In this document: in pieces, positions 26,856-40,500 of the stretch
How the letters are laid out: every line of letters begins with the position of its first letter
Position numbering within the stretch: the stretch's first letter is position 1
DNA from: Glandiceps talaboti
Lineage: Eukaryota; Hemichordata; Enteropneusta; Spengelidae
Direction: 5' to 3'
DNA length: 64,000 nt
Assembly (NCBI RefSeq): GCF_964340395.1
Contig: NC_135555.1
Span: 20,842,447-20,906,446 of the forward strand
Notes under the pieces: model-generated
Database searches by the model: none
The model's input: only the letters and a program-made list of their open reading frames with translations
Told to the model about the DNA's origin: nothing
Translations under genes and position numbers: made by a program

Positions 26856-27332
26856 TTATATATATAGACACACACCTGTCGTGTGATTCATTCGTTCAGT
26901 ATTTTTGGTTATTGTTTCTGTTTACATTAACCGGATACGGTACATAGCGAAATTATCACACTGTTGTGATTGTGAAAGGGGCGACGGTATTATTCTTTTT
27001 GTCATAAAGCACTCTATACGATTAATTCTGAGTGATGTTCACTCCACAGCGATTATCCTTTCAGACACTCTTACATAGACTTGCACAAGTCTCTCGCGTG
27101 ACTTTTTATAGTCTCATATTCTTCAAATACTTTGAGCTTGTTCGTTCGTCACTTCCCAGTTACTATTGCGAGCTCAGTAAGGCGTTCACCTGACTGTTCG
27201 CAATCACTCACTCAGGTTACTATTTCACACAAACAATGACACACTTGTAATTTTAAAAAGGTTATCCAAATGATAAGTTTTTAAAACCCTGGACATTTGA
27301 GCAAGCCTTGTCCTTCCTTCGAAATAATGTTC

Positions 27333-27375
27333 ACGACGACGATGGCGACGACGACAACAGCAACACCACCACCCC

Positions 27376-27421
<46 letters not shown>

Positions 27422-27434
27422 CCAACAACAACAA

Positions 27435-27465
<31 letters not shown>

Positions 27466-27486
27466 AACAACAATGACGACGACAGC
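27333..27486. repeat. ACG/AAC trinucleotide array
   Basis: Alternating (ACG)n and (AAC)n blocks, like that at 24203-24366. Confidence 0.95.
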
Positions 27487-28085
27487 AACTTTCAACTTTT
27501 TTCTTTTGTTTTCTTATCAAAATCATGTATTCTTACCAGCATGATACAAGAATACTCTCAAAACGAGGGAAATATCGTGTCTATAAATTGCTATATACAC
27601 AAAGTTTGCAGTATGTGATTATTTCACTCATATGTTATTTCTACACAAAGTTAGTTATAATAATTTTCATTTCAAAATTTGAACAAACTCGCGTGTGAGT
27701 ACAGTCATTTCTTTTGTGATTGGATTTCCATGGGCAATTCAGTTTTAATGTTTGATAGAGGGAGAAAATATTTGTTTTCCATTTTGCAGGTGTAACGCTG
27801 TGATATCGCTCAATCATAATTATAACCAGGCTTTGTTTCCGTCGGTAAACATTTACGATATGCAAGTTATAACGTGTATACCACTTAGTAAAATATCACA
27901 CACGATGCAGAAATTGTATTTATGTAAACAAATATTAGTAAACACCAATTATACCTATTAGTCGTCAAAAATACAATTTAATCGCTATGTTGTATCACCC
28001 ACACGGTCCATACATGAATATAGTGTTTAATAAATTCTCTCTGTTTTTGAAACTAGTGGTCGGCAAGTTTTAATATTTGTAAGGT

Positions 28086-29723
28086 AAAAGACCATTCCAT
28101 GATCTAGTGTTACGGCTTTGATTGTTCCAATAGCTGGCAAGTTTGTAATCAAATCGGCTTTGATGTTGTTGATGTTAAAGCAAGGTTCGTTCACCAGTGT
28201 GTTAGCGGATGGAGAGCTTGGGTAACTTTGGCCAACGATACATCTTGTAACTGGATCCGGTCTTACGTATCATCACGCACTACACACCAAACTTGCATAC
28301 CGTCTCAGGTTATCTCACAATGATATCAAATTGGTCGGTTCATTTGTCTATGAATGAAAATTATATATTTATATGCACTCGAATATAATATGATGTACTA
28401 TATACATTTGTGATAACAAAGAATGTGTGTCCTATAAAGCCCTATTGATGTAGCTTTTAACTTTAATGACACAGGGGAGCTAGACAAAAATTTCATTTAA
28501 TGTGTAGCAAGATTTTTCGTTTGTGCATTGAATTTCTAAAGATCTTTCAAAAGGGGGAATGTTGTTTTGTGTACGTGCAGCTCATAGGCGGCGTGGTTTC
28601 TATAAACACGGTACTTGTTTAACTTGTGCAATTGCAAGAAACAACAATATACTCTAGAGGGCGCCAGTTGCAAGTGATTCTCACTGGGAAAGAATCCGTG
28701 GGCATAATTTATTCTCGCAAACCAGAGTTATTATTTCTAGTTCTACCACTACATTTCGAAATAAATACTCTGGCATTTTACGGCTGTCAAAGCAGGGGTT
28801 CATCAGTTCCTTGTAAAATCAAGAGTATGGTAAACAACAGTTCAATAACTATAAGTTGTGAATGGAATTAAGATTATCTCGAGTGAACTCGCTTGAATTG
28901 AATCAGCCAATCTTGGCTTGCTGTAACCATGGCCTTACTGAGATAACCCACATTGTAACCAACTCCAGTACTTGCTACAAACTCACGATTGTATCGGACG
29001 CCCGGTCTGACGGCACAACAAATCCATGCTCTTACAAGCCCTGCTTGACATTTCGAGGCAAGATTGGTGATAGATCATTATTTTATGTTCATACATGTAT
29101 CAATCCGATCTTGTTTGTAGGATGGCAACAATAAAATTTCAGCTACAAGAACCCAACTTGGCCAAGTCAGTTTTCACGTACGTACGAGGCTTGCCAGGGC
29201 ATTAGCAGTATATCACGTGGTATGCAAGGGGCAATCTGATTGGTTGTAGTGTTTACGTACAAAACGAATAAATTAGCTATGCCATAAATAAGGATATAGT
29301 ATATGAAGGTATCCTGTGCGGGAGGCTCGTTAAGAACGTTGTCGTAAAACAGGCCGTGGTTTGCGACGATGGCATAATTGCGAGGAATTCATTGCCAAAT
29401 ACTGACTGAAAATGTAGTAATCACATCTTAATAATTATCCAGATCTGTGTCACATTGTTACTGCCGCGCGCTTTATAAACAGTTTAAGGTAATTTGCATA
29501 TTTTGTGTCTCGCCGAGTTCTATTGGTGGAAAGTTTCTCGTCATACTACAAGTTCGGTCTCACGTGGCTAGTCAACAGAACTGCGTTACTAGGCAACACG
29601 CGTGGTTGTGTTTACATAGCATATGCATTCTATGTAAAGCAAAGAGTCTACTCGTTCTGCTCATAGAAAGCTAACTTGTTCAAGTTGTTGTACACGCCAA
29701 CAAATTTGAGGACTACTTCAACC
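28086..29723. other. No gene supported
   Basis: Two short open frames (28626-28871, 28862-29134) lack splice support or any recognisable domain. GC content rises toward 29.7 kb, upstream of the coiled-coil-like gene. Confidence 0.4.
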
Positions 29724-30828
29724 ATGCGTCAAAATACATATAGAAGTTCAACAACCGTCTTTGTCGAAAGAGTCTACCAAAAACGAGTAGATATGACGGA
29801 GTAAGTATACGGCCTTTATAGAGACGAGAGTTGTTCCAAAGATGGCGGGTGATTTCTGTATGTGTAGTCAAGTATCTGTATTTATGTGGCGTGACTTATC
29901 ACATAATTATATGCATCGTCAAAATATTAATTGATATGATATTTCGGTACTACATACGCTGATATCTCTATAAACTATGTTTTGATTGCAGGAATAACTG
30001 GAATTTGAATTTATTCCAAACAGCATGTGATGACGTAATTTTACGTATCAGAGAACTACAAACACGGAATTCCCGCCTTTGTAAACGTTCTCCTTTCTGG
30101 GATTTTCGAAAACAAAGAAAATCTCGAAAAAGCGAGGAGAGACAAGGTATACATGAAGAAGAGATACACCAACTTGGTGCCATGTTTAACAGCATGTTGT
30201 TGGCATGGATAAGAGGGGCCGTAGTTACAAAGGCGGAGGACACTCGATTACCATGTAGTACATCACAAAATGCTGAGAATCATAAGATCACAAATCGGCA
30301 ATTCAACATGGTAGCACAAGAAAACATGAAACTGAAAGCGAATGTAATCGCACTAGAGAGAAAACTGAACGAGTTGCATCATCATCCAGAAAGTAGAAGA
30401 GAATGCAGAAAGAGTGGACAAAGAGCTGTCCAATATGAAAAAGACTTTGAAGCTATTCAAAGAGCAGGCGAAAGACAATATCACAGGAAACAGTCCTTAC
30501 CAAGCACAGTGTCTCTGTGGAAACGTCACCGAACTATGTGGAGACGTACCCAAACTCCGTGGAGACGTACCCGAACTATGTGAAGACGTCACAAAACTGC
30601 AACAAGAACGCAACACTAGATAGGTGTGATTGCACGCAACTCTTGTTGGACGTTTTCTCATTAATGAGAAAGAACAGACGTCTTGAGAAGTCACTTGCTA
30701 CCATCATTACATACATAGACAGTGACTGCAAAGTCAATGTAAATAGTCTTGGCCAGTACCACTATCAGAAAGTAGCCGGGGAAAGGGAAATAAAGAGAAA
30801 GCCAGTCACAACAGAAATATTTGTTTGA
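29724..30828 (+). pseudogene. Two-exon coiled-coil-like gene with two frame breaks (or a misread gene)
   Basis: Exon 1 is 29724-29800 (ATG in context ACCATGC; 25 codons plus 2 nt; donor GA|GTAAGT). Exon 2 starts at 29992 after TTGATTGCAG and the frame joins. The first part (to about 30380) has basic and helical stretches (LRIRELQTRNSRL, MKLKANVIALERKLNEL). From about 30380 the best coiled-coil continuation lies one frame on (VEENAERVDKELSNMKKTL), through four 21-bp heptad repeats (GNVTELC, GDVPKLR, GDVPELC, EDVTKLQ), to a stop at 30621. The next frame is open to 30828 (LLLDVFSLMRKNRRLEKSL). Two +1 shifts suggest a decaying gene or sequence errors; no plausible intron fixes them. Without shifting, the first frame ends at 30583. 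Family not recognised. Confidence 0.4.
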
Positions 30829-31794
30829 GCAAGAGTATTTTCAAAGTTTTGCCTAAATATAAAGGTGAACTGTCGGTCGTGTGAATAGTATAGTATAGCA
30901 CACAGTGTTTTTGCGATGGCTAGAACATTTTACCGAATAAGTGGTCGGTATTTGTTTCTGAAATGTTTTATCTTTCGATTCTTTTATTAGTTATTATATA
31001 TATTACTAATTGATTGACAACCTCTCCTGTATTACTTGTATGACTGTGTGATTGTATGTTGCTATCTCTATTATATATGCTTTTTGTGTACTATGCTTTT
31101 TGTGTACCTGGGTTGTTTTTTATTATAAACATAAACATTGAGCATACACATATTATGCATATATGTTAGCCGGATGCTTAATAATGCGTCCCCTGTCAGT
31201 GTCTCTGGTCGGGGTGGAGTGTCGGTTGATTTTTTTCCAGCGAGCGAACAAAAAGTTCTGAAACCCCCCTCCTAAGAAACTAACCAGTCCCTTATCTCAT
31301 TTTTTCGTCTACATGTCCCCCTCTTTTCCGAATGTAACACCCCTTGGGATAGGGTTTTAACTTTGACCCCGTATCCCGTGTAACTAACATTACGTGACTA
31401 AAGGGTAAGTCTGATTTGAAGCTATTCTTTCTCTTCTGTTTTTTCACATAAAGAATGACATAAATAATGTTACTTACAGAAATCTGTTTGATCATCACTA
31501 GCAGCTATAAGATCTATATCGATCTAAGGCATAGCAGTTTGGCAATACGAAAAAAATCATTTGATGACGTAATTTTTGGATGTATCTATTATTTATAAAG
31601 TGCCACGGACATCAATCAGGATTATAGGAAACATAAACATGCGTATTATCTTGTCCCAACTATTTGGATATATACCTTATGCACTTTTCAAGGCGAAATT
31701 GTAGGCAAATTTACTCCCCCCACCATCTTCCATGCTTCGCACTTACAAGAAATTATTAATAGTATTATAGTCACCGGGTCACAAACATTCTAGT

Positions 31795-31975
31795 TGAGGT
31801 CAAAAATTTTACACTCTAAGGGAGCCTCCAGTATTTACAAGGGGGAGGGTCGGATGAATCGGAGGGTGGGTCACATTTTACAAAACTGTTCTTGGGGGAG
31901 GGTCATATTTTGCATTACAATGTTTGGGGGAGGGTCACATTTTACAATCCATAGTTTTGTGACCAAATTGAAGAT
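31795..31975 (+). repeat. Dispersed repeat with GGGGGAGGGTCACATTTTAC minisatellite
   Basis: Starts with a terminus-like block (CAGTATTTACAAGGGGGAGG) followed by three copies of a ~33 bp unit. The same terminus occurs at about 56946, 60131 and (inverted) 60905. Confidence 0.75.
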
Positions 31976-32200
31976 TCAATTATTGTAAATTGGTTTTGTG
32001 TGTTTTTAGATGTAAAAGTGAGATTAGCACTCAACATTTATTTTTACAAGTACTTTACATGCCAAAATACAAAAATAATATGAAAGTCTGTCAGGACACT
32101 GATACTTTCAAGGCAAATCTACATAAACACTACTACTAGGTTTTTGTATGCACCCCTTCCCCCAGCTGTGATATCCGTAAGGAGATTAGCTGGTATTATA

Positions 32201-32855
<655 letters not shown>

Positions 32856-32859
32856 GTAG

Positions 32860-33800
<941 letters not shown>

Positions 33801-33898
33801 ATATATGTATTGTAAGAAAATTGTTTTATAAAAACATGTTGTTGAGTGTACCATCTCACCTTATTACTCACACTTTCCGTGAATATTGTTGTTAAACT

Positions 33899-33936
33899 AT
33901 GATGGTGATGATGGTGATGATGGTGAAGGTGATTTC

Positions 33937-34011
<75 letters not shown>
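33899..34011. repeat. GAT trinucleotide array
   Basis: (GAT)n, at first interrupted by GGT, then uninterrupted to about 34011. Confidence 0.95.
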
Positions 34012-34129
34012 ATCAGGGAACTTTTACAAGTGACCAGATCAGACAGAGTATGCACAACATGGAAAGCACGTTTTAGATACTAACTAGATTGTGTATGATT
34101 ATAAGAGAAAGGTAACTAGCAAGTCTTTC

Positions 34130-34290
34130 ACCGTTTGTCACTTTATATCTACAAATATTGCTTTCTAATACAGTCAAAATGCTTTAATTTGTATGTATAC
34201 ATACATATAATGGGAATATTGATTAACGATCAGTATTGTGCGATTGTCATGGGGAGGGTCATGTTTTACAAACTGGGGCAGGTAGAGATC
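34130..34290 (-). repeat. Inverted fragment of the repeat found at 57060-57200
   Basis: GGGAATATTGATTAACG and GGAGGGTCATGTTTTACAAA match the reverse complement of 57060-57200. Confidence 0.75.
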
Positions 34291-34440
34291 AGTGAAATTC
34301 AACTTGGAAATAAAACATCATTGGGAGTATAAGTTCTTGTTATTTCATACATGTATGTATCTAGTTTAGAAACTTTTTCAAATACGAAACACATCATACG
34401 AATACGTGATTACGAATTTAATTTGACGTTGAGAAAGTCT

Positions 34441-34482
34441 TGCGCATGCGCCTTTGCTAGGCTATGAATGAGGGGAATCCCC
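34441..34482 (+). promoter_or_regulatory. Presumed promoter of gene A: NRF1-like site and kB site
   Basis: TGCGCATGCGCC at 34441-34452 matches the NRF1 consensus. GGGGAATCCCC at 34472-34482 is an 11-bp palindromic NF-kB/Rel site (the reverse complement is the classical MHC class I kB sequence). Both lie just upstream of a probable 5'UTR exon. Motifs are seen; function is inferred. Confidence 0.45.
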
Positions 34483-34499
34483 CTATGCACCACAGACTG

Positions 34500-34742
34500 T
34501 TAGCGCATCGCAGTCATTATATTTTATTACCACGATTACTGTCGTTCCCAGGTCAAGTAATAATCGTTGTACGGTGCTAATTTTGTAGTTTGTTGATTTG
34601 CTATTTGTGCACGTTAAACCACGATAAAGCGTTGAAAACCACTATACGTGACTCAGAACGGGAGGTCAACAAAGGTCGTCAGTATTGTATACATAATACA
34701 TAATTTTACCTGGGAACGAACGGCCGAAACTTCCCTAGCCAG
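34500..34742 (+). other. Probable 5'UTR exon of gene A
   Basis: The ATG exon of A starts at a splice acceptor, so a noncoding first exon must exist. The best donor upstream is CAG|GTGAGT at 34742/34743, just downstream of an NRF1-like and a kB-like site. The start of this exon is not determined. Confidence 0.4.
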
Positions 34743-34890
34743 GTGAGTGGTTTTATCATTTTGGTTCTACCTTTTCTAAACGGTTGAATTATGCGACCTT
34801 TCATTAATTGCCTAGGGGTGATAATCAGTAAATTTTCCCTCAGAGAATGAGACATCGCATTTAAATTTTCTGTCATGGAGGCATCAAGTT

Positions 34891-35042
34891 ACCTGTATAG
34901 TCCTGCTTGCAGACGGTACACGGGTCTAGATTACTGACATGACCCTCAACACGAAGAAGAAGGGTTAGGTTTAGGGAGGGACAATGTTGTCACAATCGAG
35001 TCCCGAATGACTTCGTATGCAAGCAGGACTAACCTGTAGGTT
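34891..35042. repeat. Short foldback element (~45 bp arms)
   Basis: ACCTGTATAGTCCTGCTTGC at 34891 pairs with GCAAGCAGGACTAACCTGTA ending near 35038. It lies in the first intron of gene A. Confidence 0.75.
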
Positions 35043-36914
35043 GTCGTCTTCTGATCTGTATCTGTATCGTACACGTACAAGCACCAAGTTGTCGCGTACA
35101 ACTATAAGGGTCGCATGTGGGACAATACCATCAAAGTACTAAGGTCTTGAATGATCGACTGACACTCTTAGCTAATGTTTCAGCTACCTAAACTGCCATT
35201 TTGAATCTAACAACAGTCTCGCTGAGTTGAGATAGCAGTTAGTCCCTCAGTGCTATCTATTTCTATTCTCTATGCTCACTTATCCCCATAACTAGTACAT
35301 GTATATAATGTAGTATAGTATAGTATATTTTATTTGAAGTGAAATAATGTAAAAAAAAATGCATTATCTAGAGTCAAAAGAGACAAGAACGAAAATAATA
35401 GAGGTGTGTGTGTGTGTGTGTACGTAAACACTACACTACATTTTGTACAGTATTGAATACAATTGCTTTAATAATGAATTAGAGAAATTTCCAAGATATT
35501 AGTAATAAAATTATCGTTTGAACTCATTATTCTTTTGAAATATTCTTTTTTAGATAATTTTGAAAAACTTTCATCATAAATTTTGATTGTGCTTTGAAAT
35601 TGTTTTCTAGCTTCAAGTTCAATTACAGACTGATGTATTGCTGCAATCCATTTATACATGTAGCATGGATTTCATTACCAATAGCAATATGTACCTTGAC
35701 ATAAGCTGTAACATTAGAGTTGTTGTCAATACAGTTTGAACTTTGGCAGCCCATAAAGTGCAACATCATTTCACCAGGTGTTGTCTATATCAGATCGTTG
35801 TGTTCAAAGTTTTAGAACACATAATCTAGGGAATTTATTGAGAAGAAAAGTGATATTCAATTTACTGCTTCTGGTAATTCACAATTTTATTATATATCAA
35901 TATATATCAATTATTACTTTATTACTTAACAACATGCTGTGGAAAGCACATGAGGTATAGTAAACACAATACAATACAATACAATACAAGACAAAAATAC
36001 AATACACATTACTTTTCTGCTGGGGGGATCTTTCGAGATGTATCTAAAAGAAATTTGGCAAAAGGAAGTTTATCATCTGAACTTAGAATATACAAAAATT
36101 TATGTCGACTGTTTAAAGTGTTAAAATAAGAACATTTCAAAGATATCGAAGAAAATAAAATGTCACTATCAATGTCATGAATATGTGGTTGGGTGGGTTG
36201 GTGGGTATTTCAACACTTTCCAAAACCCACGGGATTGCAAAAAGCAGTACACAATAAGGTACTATCATCACTACAACTATACAACATGAAAAGATTCACT
36301 CGTAGAACTCTACAATGACTTCCAATTGAAAGTTTTGTTAGCTCTCAGCTGTTTTAAAATGAACTTATAGACAAAAACATTTAAGTTTAACTAAAGACGA
36401 TTTGCTAGACTTGATATTAATGTGTATATTTTCATTGTCTTTTACTGTTTTACTGAATGATTTGTCTCTTCTGAAACTGTGTGGAATTTATTTCTCATAT
36501 CTTGCTCCTTCCATAGTTTGTTGAAAAGACTCTACGAAAGCAGTTGCCTCACTAGTTGTTTAGTACACTCTTGTAGTATATGTGCTAAGTCATGACAGTG
36601 GCAGGATATGTTTTCATTAATTCATTAGCATATCCTGACTCTTCCCCTATGTTATGTTTGTTCATGGCCATATAAATTAAAGGGGACCTTATAAGGCAAG
36701 ATTGATTTTATCTGAGCTGCTTTTCTTTGTACTTGAAGTTCTACATCCCACTGTGTTGTACACGAGCCACACCTGTATCATTTGTATTAATGTTTCTTTT
36801 AGTACATTTGAAGTTGCCTGATTTGAGTAAAATACACATTTTATGTTACATCAGTGAAATGTCAAGGCAACATCATTTGTACTGTTAAGTCATTTTCACC
36901 AAATTCTGCATCAC

Positions 36915-37275
36915 AACTAGACTCTCACAGCTTTGGGAGCATGTCTAGCAGAAAGCAGCCGTTTCGTATGTACCGATGTCTAACAGCATACTTGTACTCT
37001 ATCTAATACCCTAGTACTGTGCACCCTCATCGACTGCATTGGACTAACCATTCCTTGCTGTGTTATTACGACCCATTGTTAATTCAGTGAGCCCAACCGT
37101 CACAAGAACACGATGGCTCACAATAAGACATCAAGGAATGGTTAGTTCTATGTAGTCAATGAGGGGCGCACAGAACAAGGGTATCAGATAGAGTACATGT
37201 ATGCTGTAGATATCGGTACTTGCAAAACAGCTCCTTTCTCCTAGCAATGCTCAAGAGGCTGTGAGAGTGTCTACA
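36915..37275. repeat. Long foldback element (~160 bp arms, ~40 bp loop)
   Basis: The left arm (36915-37072) includes ACTCTCACAGC, TACCGATGTCTA, TGTACTCTATCT and GGACTAACCATTCCTTG. The right arm (37112-37275) is its inverted copy with mismatches. It sits about 270 bp before the ATG exon of gene A. Confidence 0.85.
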
Positions 37276-37543
37276 TCACAACCTCTCTAAAACAAAGCTT
37301 TCAAAATTGGCAAATCTGACTTACAAAATGTAGAAAAAAATTTCTGTACACTGGGAAACATATTATGGAACTCTTAATCTCCTTAATGATAGCCTCAGTA
37401 TTGTTTTTGGCAAAGATTAGTGATATAGAAAATAAAAATAGTAAAAAATAACTTGACTTTCAGCGGTTAATTTGAAACTACAGATAGTATAGTATATAGC
37501 TTTAACATGTTTGTGTTTTCCAAATATATTTCCCTTGATCAGA

Positions 37544-40500
37544 ATGGAGAACATTGATGTCAATCGAAGAGTATGGTTGTATGACATTCAACTTGAACAA
37601 GGCAAGGATCTGGAACGCTATTTACAAAGAAAATTACCAGGATCTATAGGACATGATATCCGTACAAATAGTAATGATACTGCACTGGTGACATTTGTAC
37701 GAACATGTGGTGAGTAAGAAAATGATTATATAAATTAGTCACTATTAGGTGTTAGCACAACTGAATTGAAGTTCAATAGGGCTACTATAGGCACAGTGAA
37801 ATGTCTGTCTGTCTATGTATGTGAAGGTGCCAAAGTTGTAGATAACACAGGCTCTAAAATTTAAAAATTAGCAACAATGACTAATGCATAACATTACATC
37901 CATAAATTTACAAGTAGAACTTGTTACAAACAGGGAATGTAAACAACTGAATTGAATTAATAACACTTTGCACAGTATGTTGGAAGTGCAGAGACAGGTA
38001 TGATTTGGTAAGGATATCATTTTACGGCCTCTTTACCTGTACATGAAATACTATGCTATGCCAAATGTTATTAGTCCTATTTTTAACAATTTCTGCTGTT
38101 GTAAATTCTTGCCCATCTCTGCTTGTATATACTTAAAAGTGTAGATAAGATATTTGGGTAACCTTGAGCACACATCCCAACAATGGTTGCTTAGTGTGCA
38201 AGGTATGATAAATTATAGATACATAATTGGTAATGTACCATTATATAGGTAACGATTGGGGTATTCATTTTGGAATTTAGCCGACAAACACTGTTTTGGT
38301 GATGCTGGATGAAATTGGCCTTGGTTTGATGTAGTAGCAACACGAATTGCCGTATCCCACAATGCAATTGGGAAGTTATATATTATCCTGAGATACAATT
38401 ACAATGTAGGTGTTATTCCCCTATATTCTTCATTCAGTCACAGAAAATAAAGTAACCTACATGTAAGGTCCTTAGTCAATAAGAGTTGCTAAATGAGTAG
38501 TAACAACCTGAATGAAGGAAAATATTGGACAGGGATGAACAAATCCACTGGTCCTGGGTCCGGGACTAGCAATGTTTTTGGGAGGGCCACACAAATTTTA
38601 GCTTGTCTGGTCTGTCAGACCAGTACCTTACTGTTAATAACTATGTTAAAAAGTAGTCTGAATATACAGATTCATAGGCTGCAAGATTTAATGTTTAATA
38701 TTAGCGGGACCTGGGACCACTAATTCTTTCAGCAGGACCACTGGATTTTTAGGGCACTGGTCCGGGGACCACCAGTTCACAAAATGATTTGCTCACCCCT
38801 GATTGGAGAATAACATAATTATACCACCACCAGTAACACTTCAGAACCAGTGACATAGACATGGGTTGTCATGACGTAGGATGACCAGAGTATATATTCC
38901 ATATTTTGGGCTTATGCATGGTATAATGCACCATGCCTGAGGTGTACATGTACTTAGCTTTGTGCATGCATGATTGATAGTTTTAAAGGTATATATTATA
39001 GTTTGTCAGTCCAAATCATTACTCCATATAGAAGTTATAGAACTATTTTATTTTTCCATTCTTATGATATCTCCAAAATAATTTAGAACACTGTAGATAA
39101 CATCAGAATTTAGAATATTTCCACATTAGTTTTATACTTACAAACAATGAATACATATTGGGCACAGAGTAATAGGGTATCTTTTCATGAGTTCAGCATA
39201 CTAGCATTTGATATAAATTTAGTGACAAAATGTCAGTTTGTTATGTTAACAAACAAACAAATAATCCAAAGTTAATTAATTTATTGCTCCCTCCAACATA
39301 TTGTCATTATTATGTGACTCTTATCAGTATCCATATTAGTCAGTAAAATAATTATTGGTGAATCGATGATGCTTTCATTATCTATGCCACACACATAGAA
39401 ACCTGTGCAGTACAAATTTCTTGTCTGTGATGGTGTCATTTTAAATTTAAAGTCTGTAAACAGTTATTGATGATGCTCCAATTATATATGCTACCTCAGA
39501 CCACTATTAGAATATGTAGTGGTGGGAAATACTGCACAACCCACCTGCTAGGCTAAAAGCAATCACTAGCAATGAACTGTACTAATGTTCATAGTTACAT
39601 GGATTTGCTAACATAATAATATGCTTATTATTATGAAGAATTATTATGTATCATTATCAGATGCTGACAACTTTCTTGGAAACACTCACAGTAAGCTTAA
39701 AGCAGTGAAGTGTAATAAGGTAAGATATCACAAGAATGAACAATCTTGGTAGAAGTTGACATTTCACACTTTCCTCGCATTGACATTTTGCCTTTGTAGG
39801 CCTAATCCTTGTTCAATTTTCCAAAGTTGTTGATTATTGCACAGTTATGTTCTGTACATTACACCATCATATTTCCTCTCAGCTGTAGGTGGTAGACTAA
39901 CAAATGTATTTAGACTTTCATAGTTTCCTTCAGACTTTATTTGTAATTTCAATGTCATTCAGGTTGTAGTACAGTTATGAATTACATGTAGTATCACCAC
40001 CATGTACATATACTGATACACTTACTTTTCAAAACTTAAAAAAAAAATTTCAACATCATATTTAAAGAGAAAATATTGTCTTTGTAATCAGTATATATAA
40101 CTAAATAAATATTCTTGGATGAAGAGTAAATAGCATAAATTCTAAACAATTTTCATATCATGGGAATGAATTTTCATAAACTGTGGGATTCCCTTCCTAG
40201 AAATTTGTTGAATCAATGCATAACATTGCTCATGGCATTAGTAATATTGATGCCATTTACTCTGCAGGCATTATGGAAAGTGTTGGCAAACATTGCTCAA
40301 GAACAATCAGCTACTTATGAAGAAATGTCTGCAAATCAGAAAATAAGGGAAACGGGTGCAGAGGTGAGAAAGGATTCCTCTCGGGGTTTGCTTGTCGGAG
40401 GTTCCCTCACACAAGTTCAAGATTTTGAATTAACGTTAACAACAGAGCGAATGGAAAGGACACTGAATACTGCTTCCAAGGGGGATCAGAAAGGAAAGGT

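Larger units (their letters stand above)
25440..28085 (+). repeat. Direct duplication of a ~0.55 kb segment (25440-26000 and 27545-28085)
   Basis: Shared blocks include GCAGGTGTAACGCTGTGATA (about 25712 and 27786), TGCAGAAATTGTATTTATGT and GTGGTCGGC. Starts are about 2.1 kb apart. The interval holds a second trinucleotide array and a dispersed repeat at 26690-26850. Confidence 0.85.

Noticed and set aside
28626-29134. Two adjacent plus-strand frames of 81 and 90 codons
   Set aside because: Different frames, no convincing splice sites to join them, and no domain recognised.
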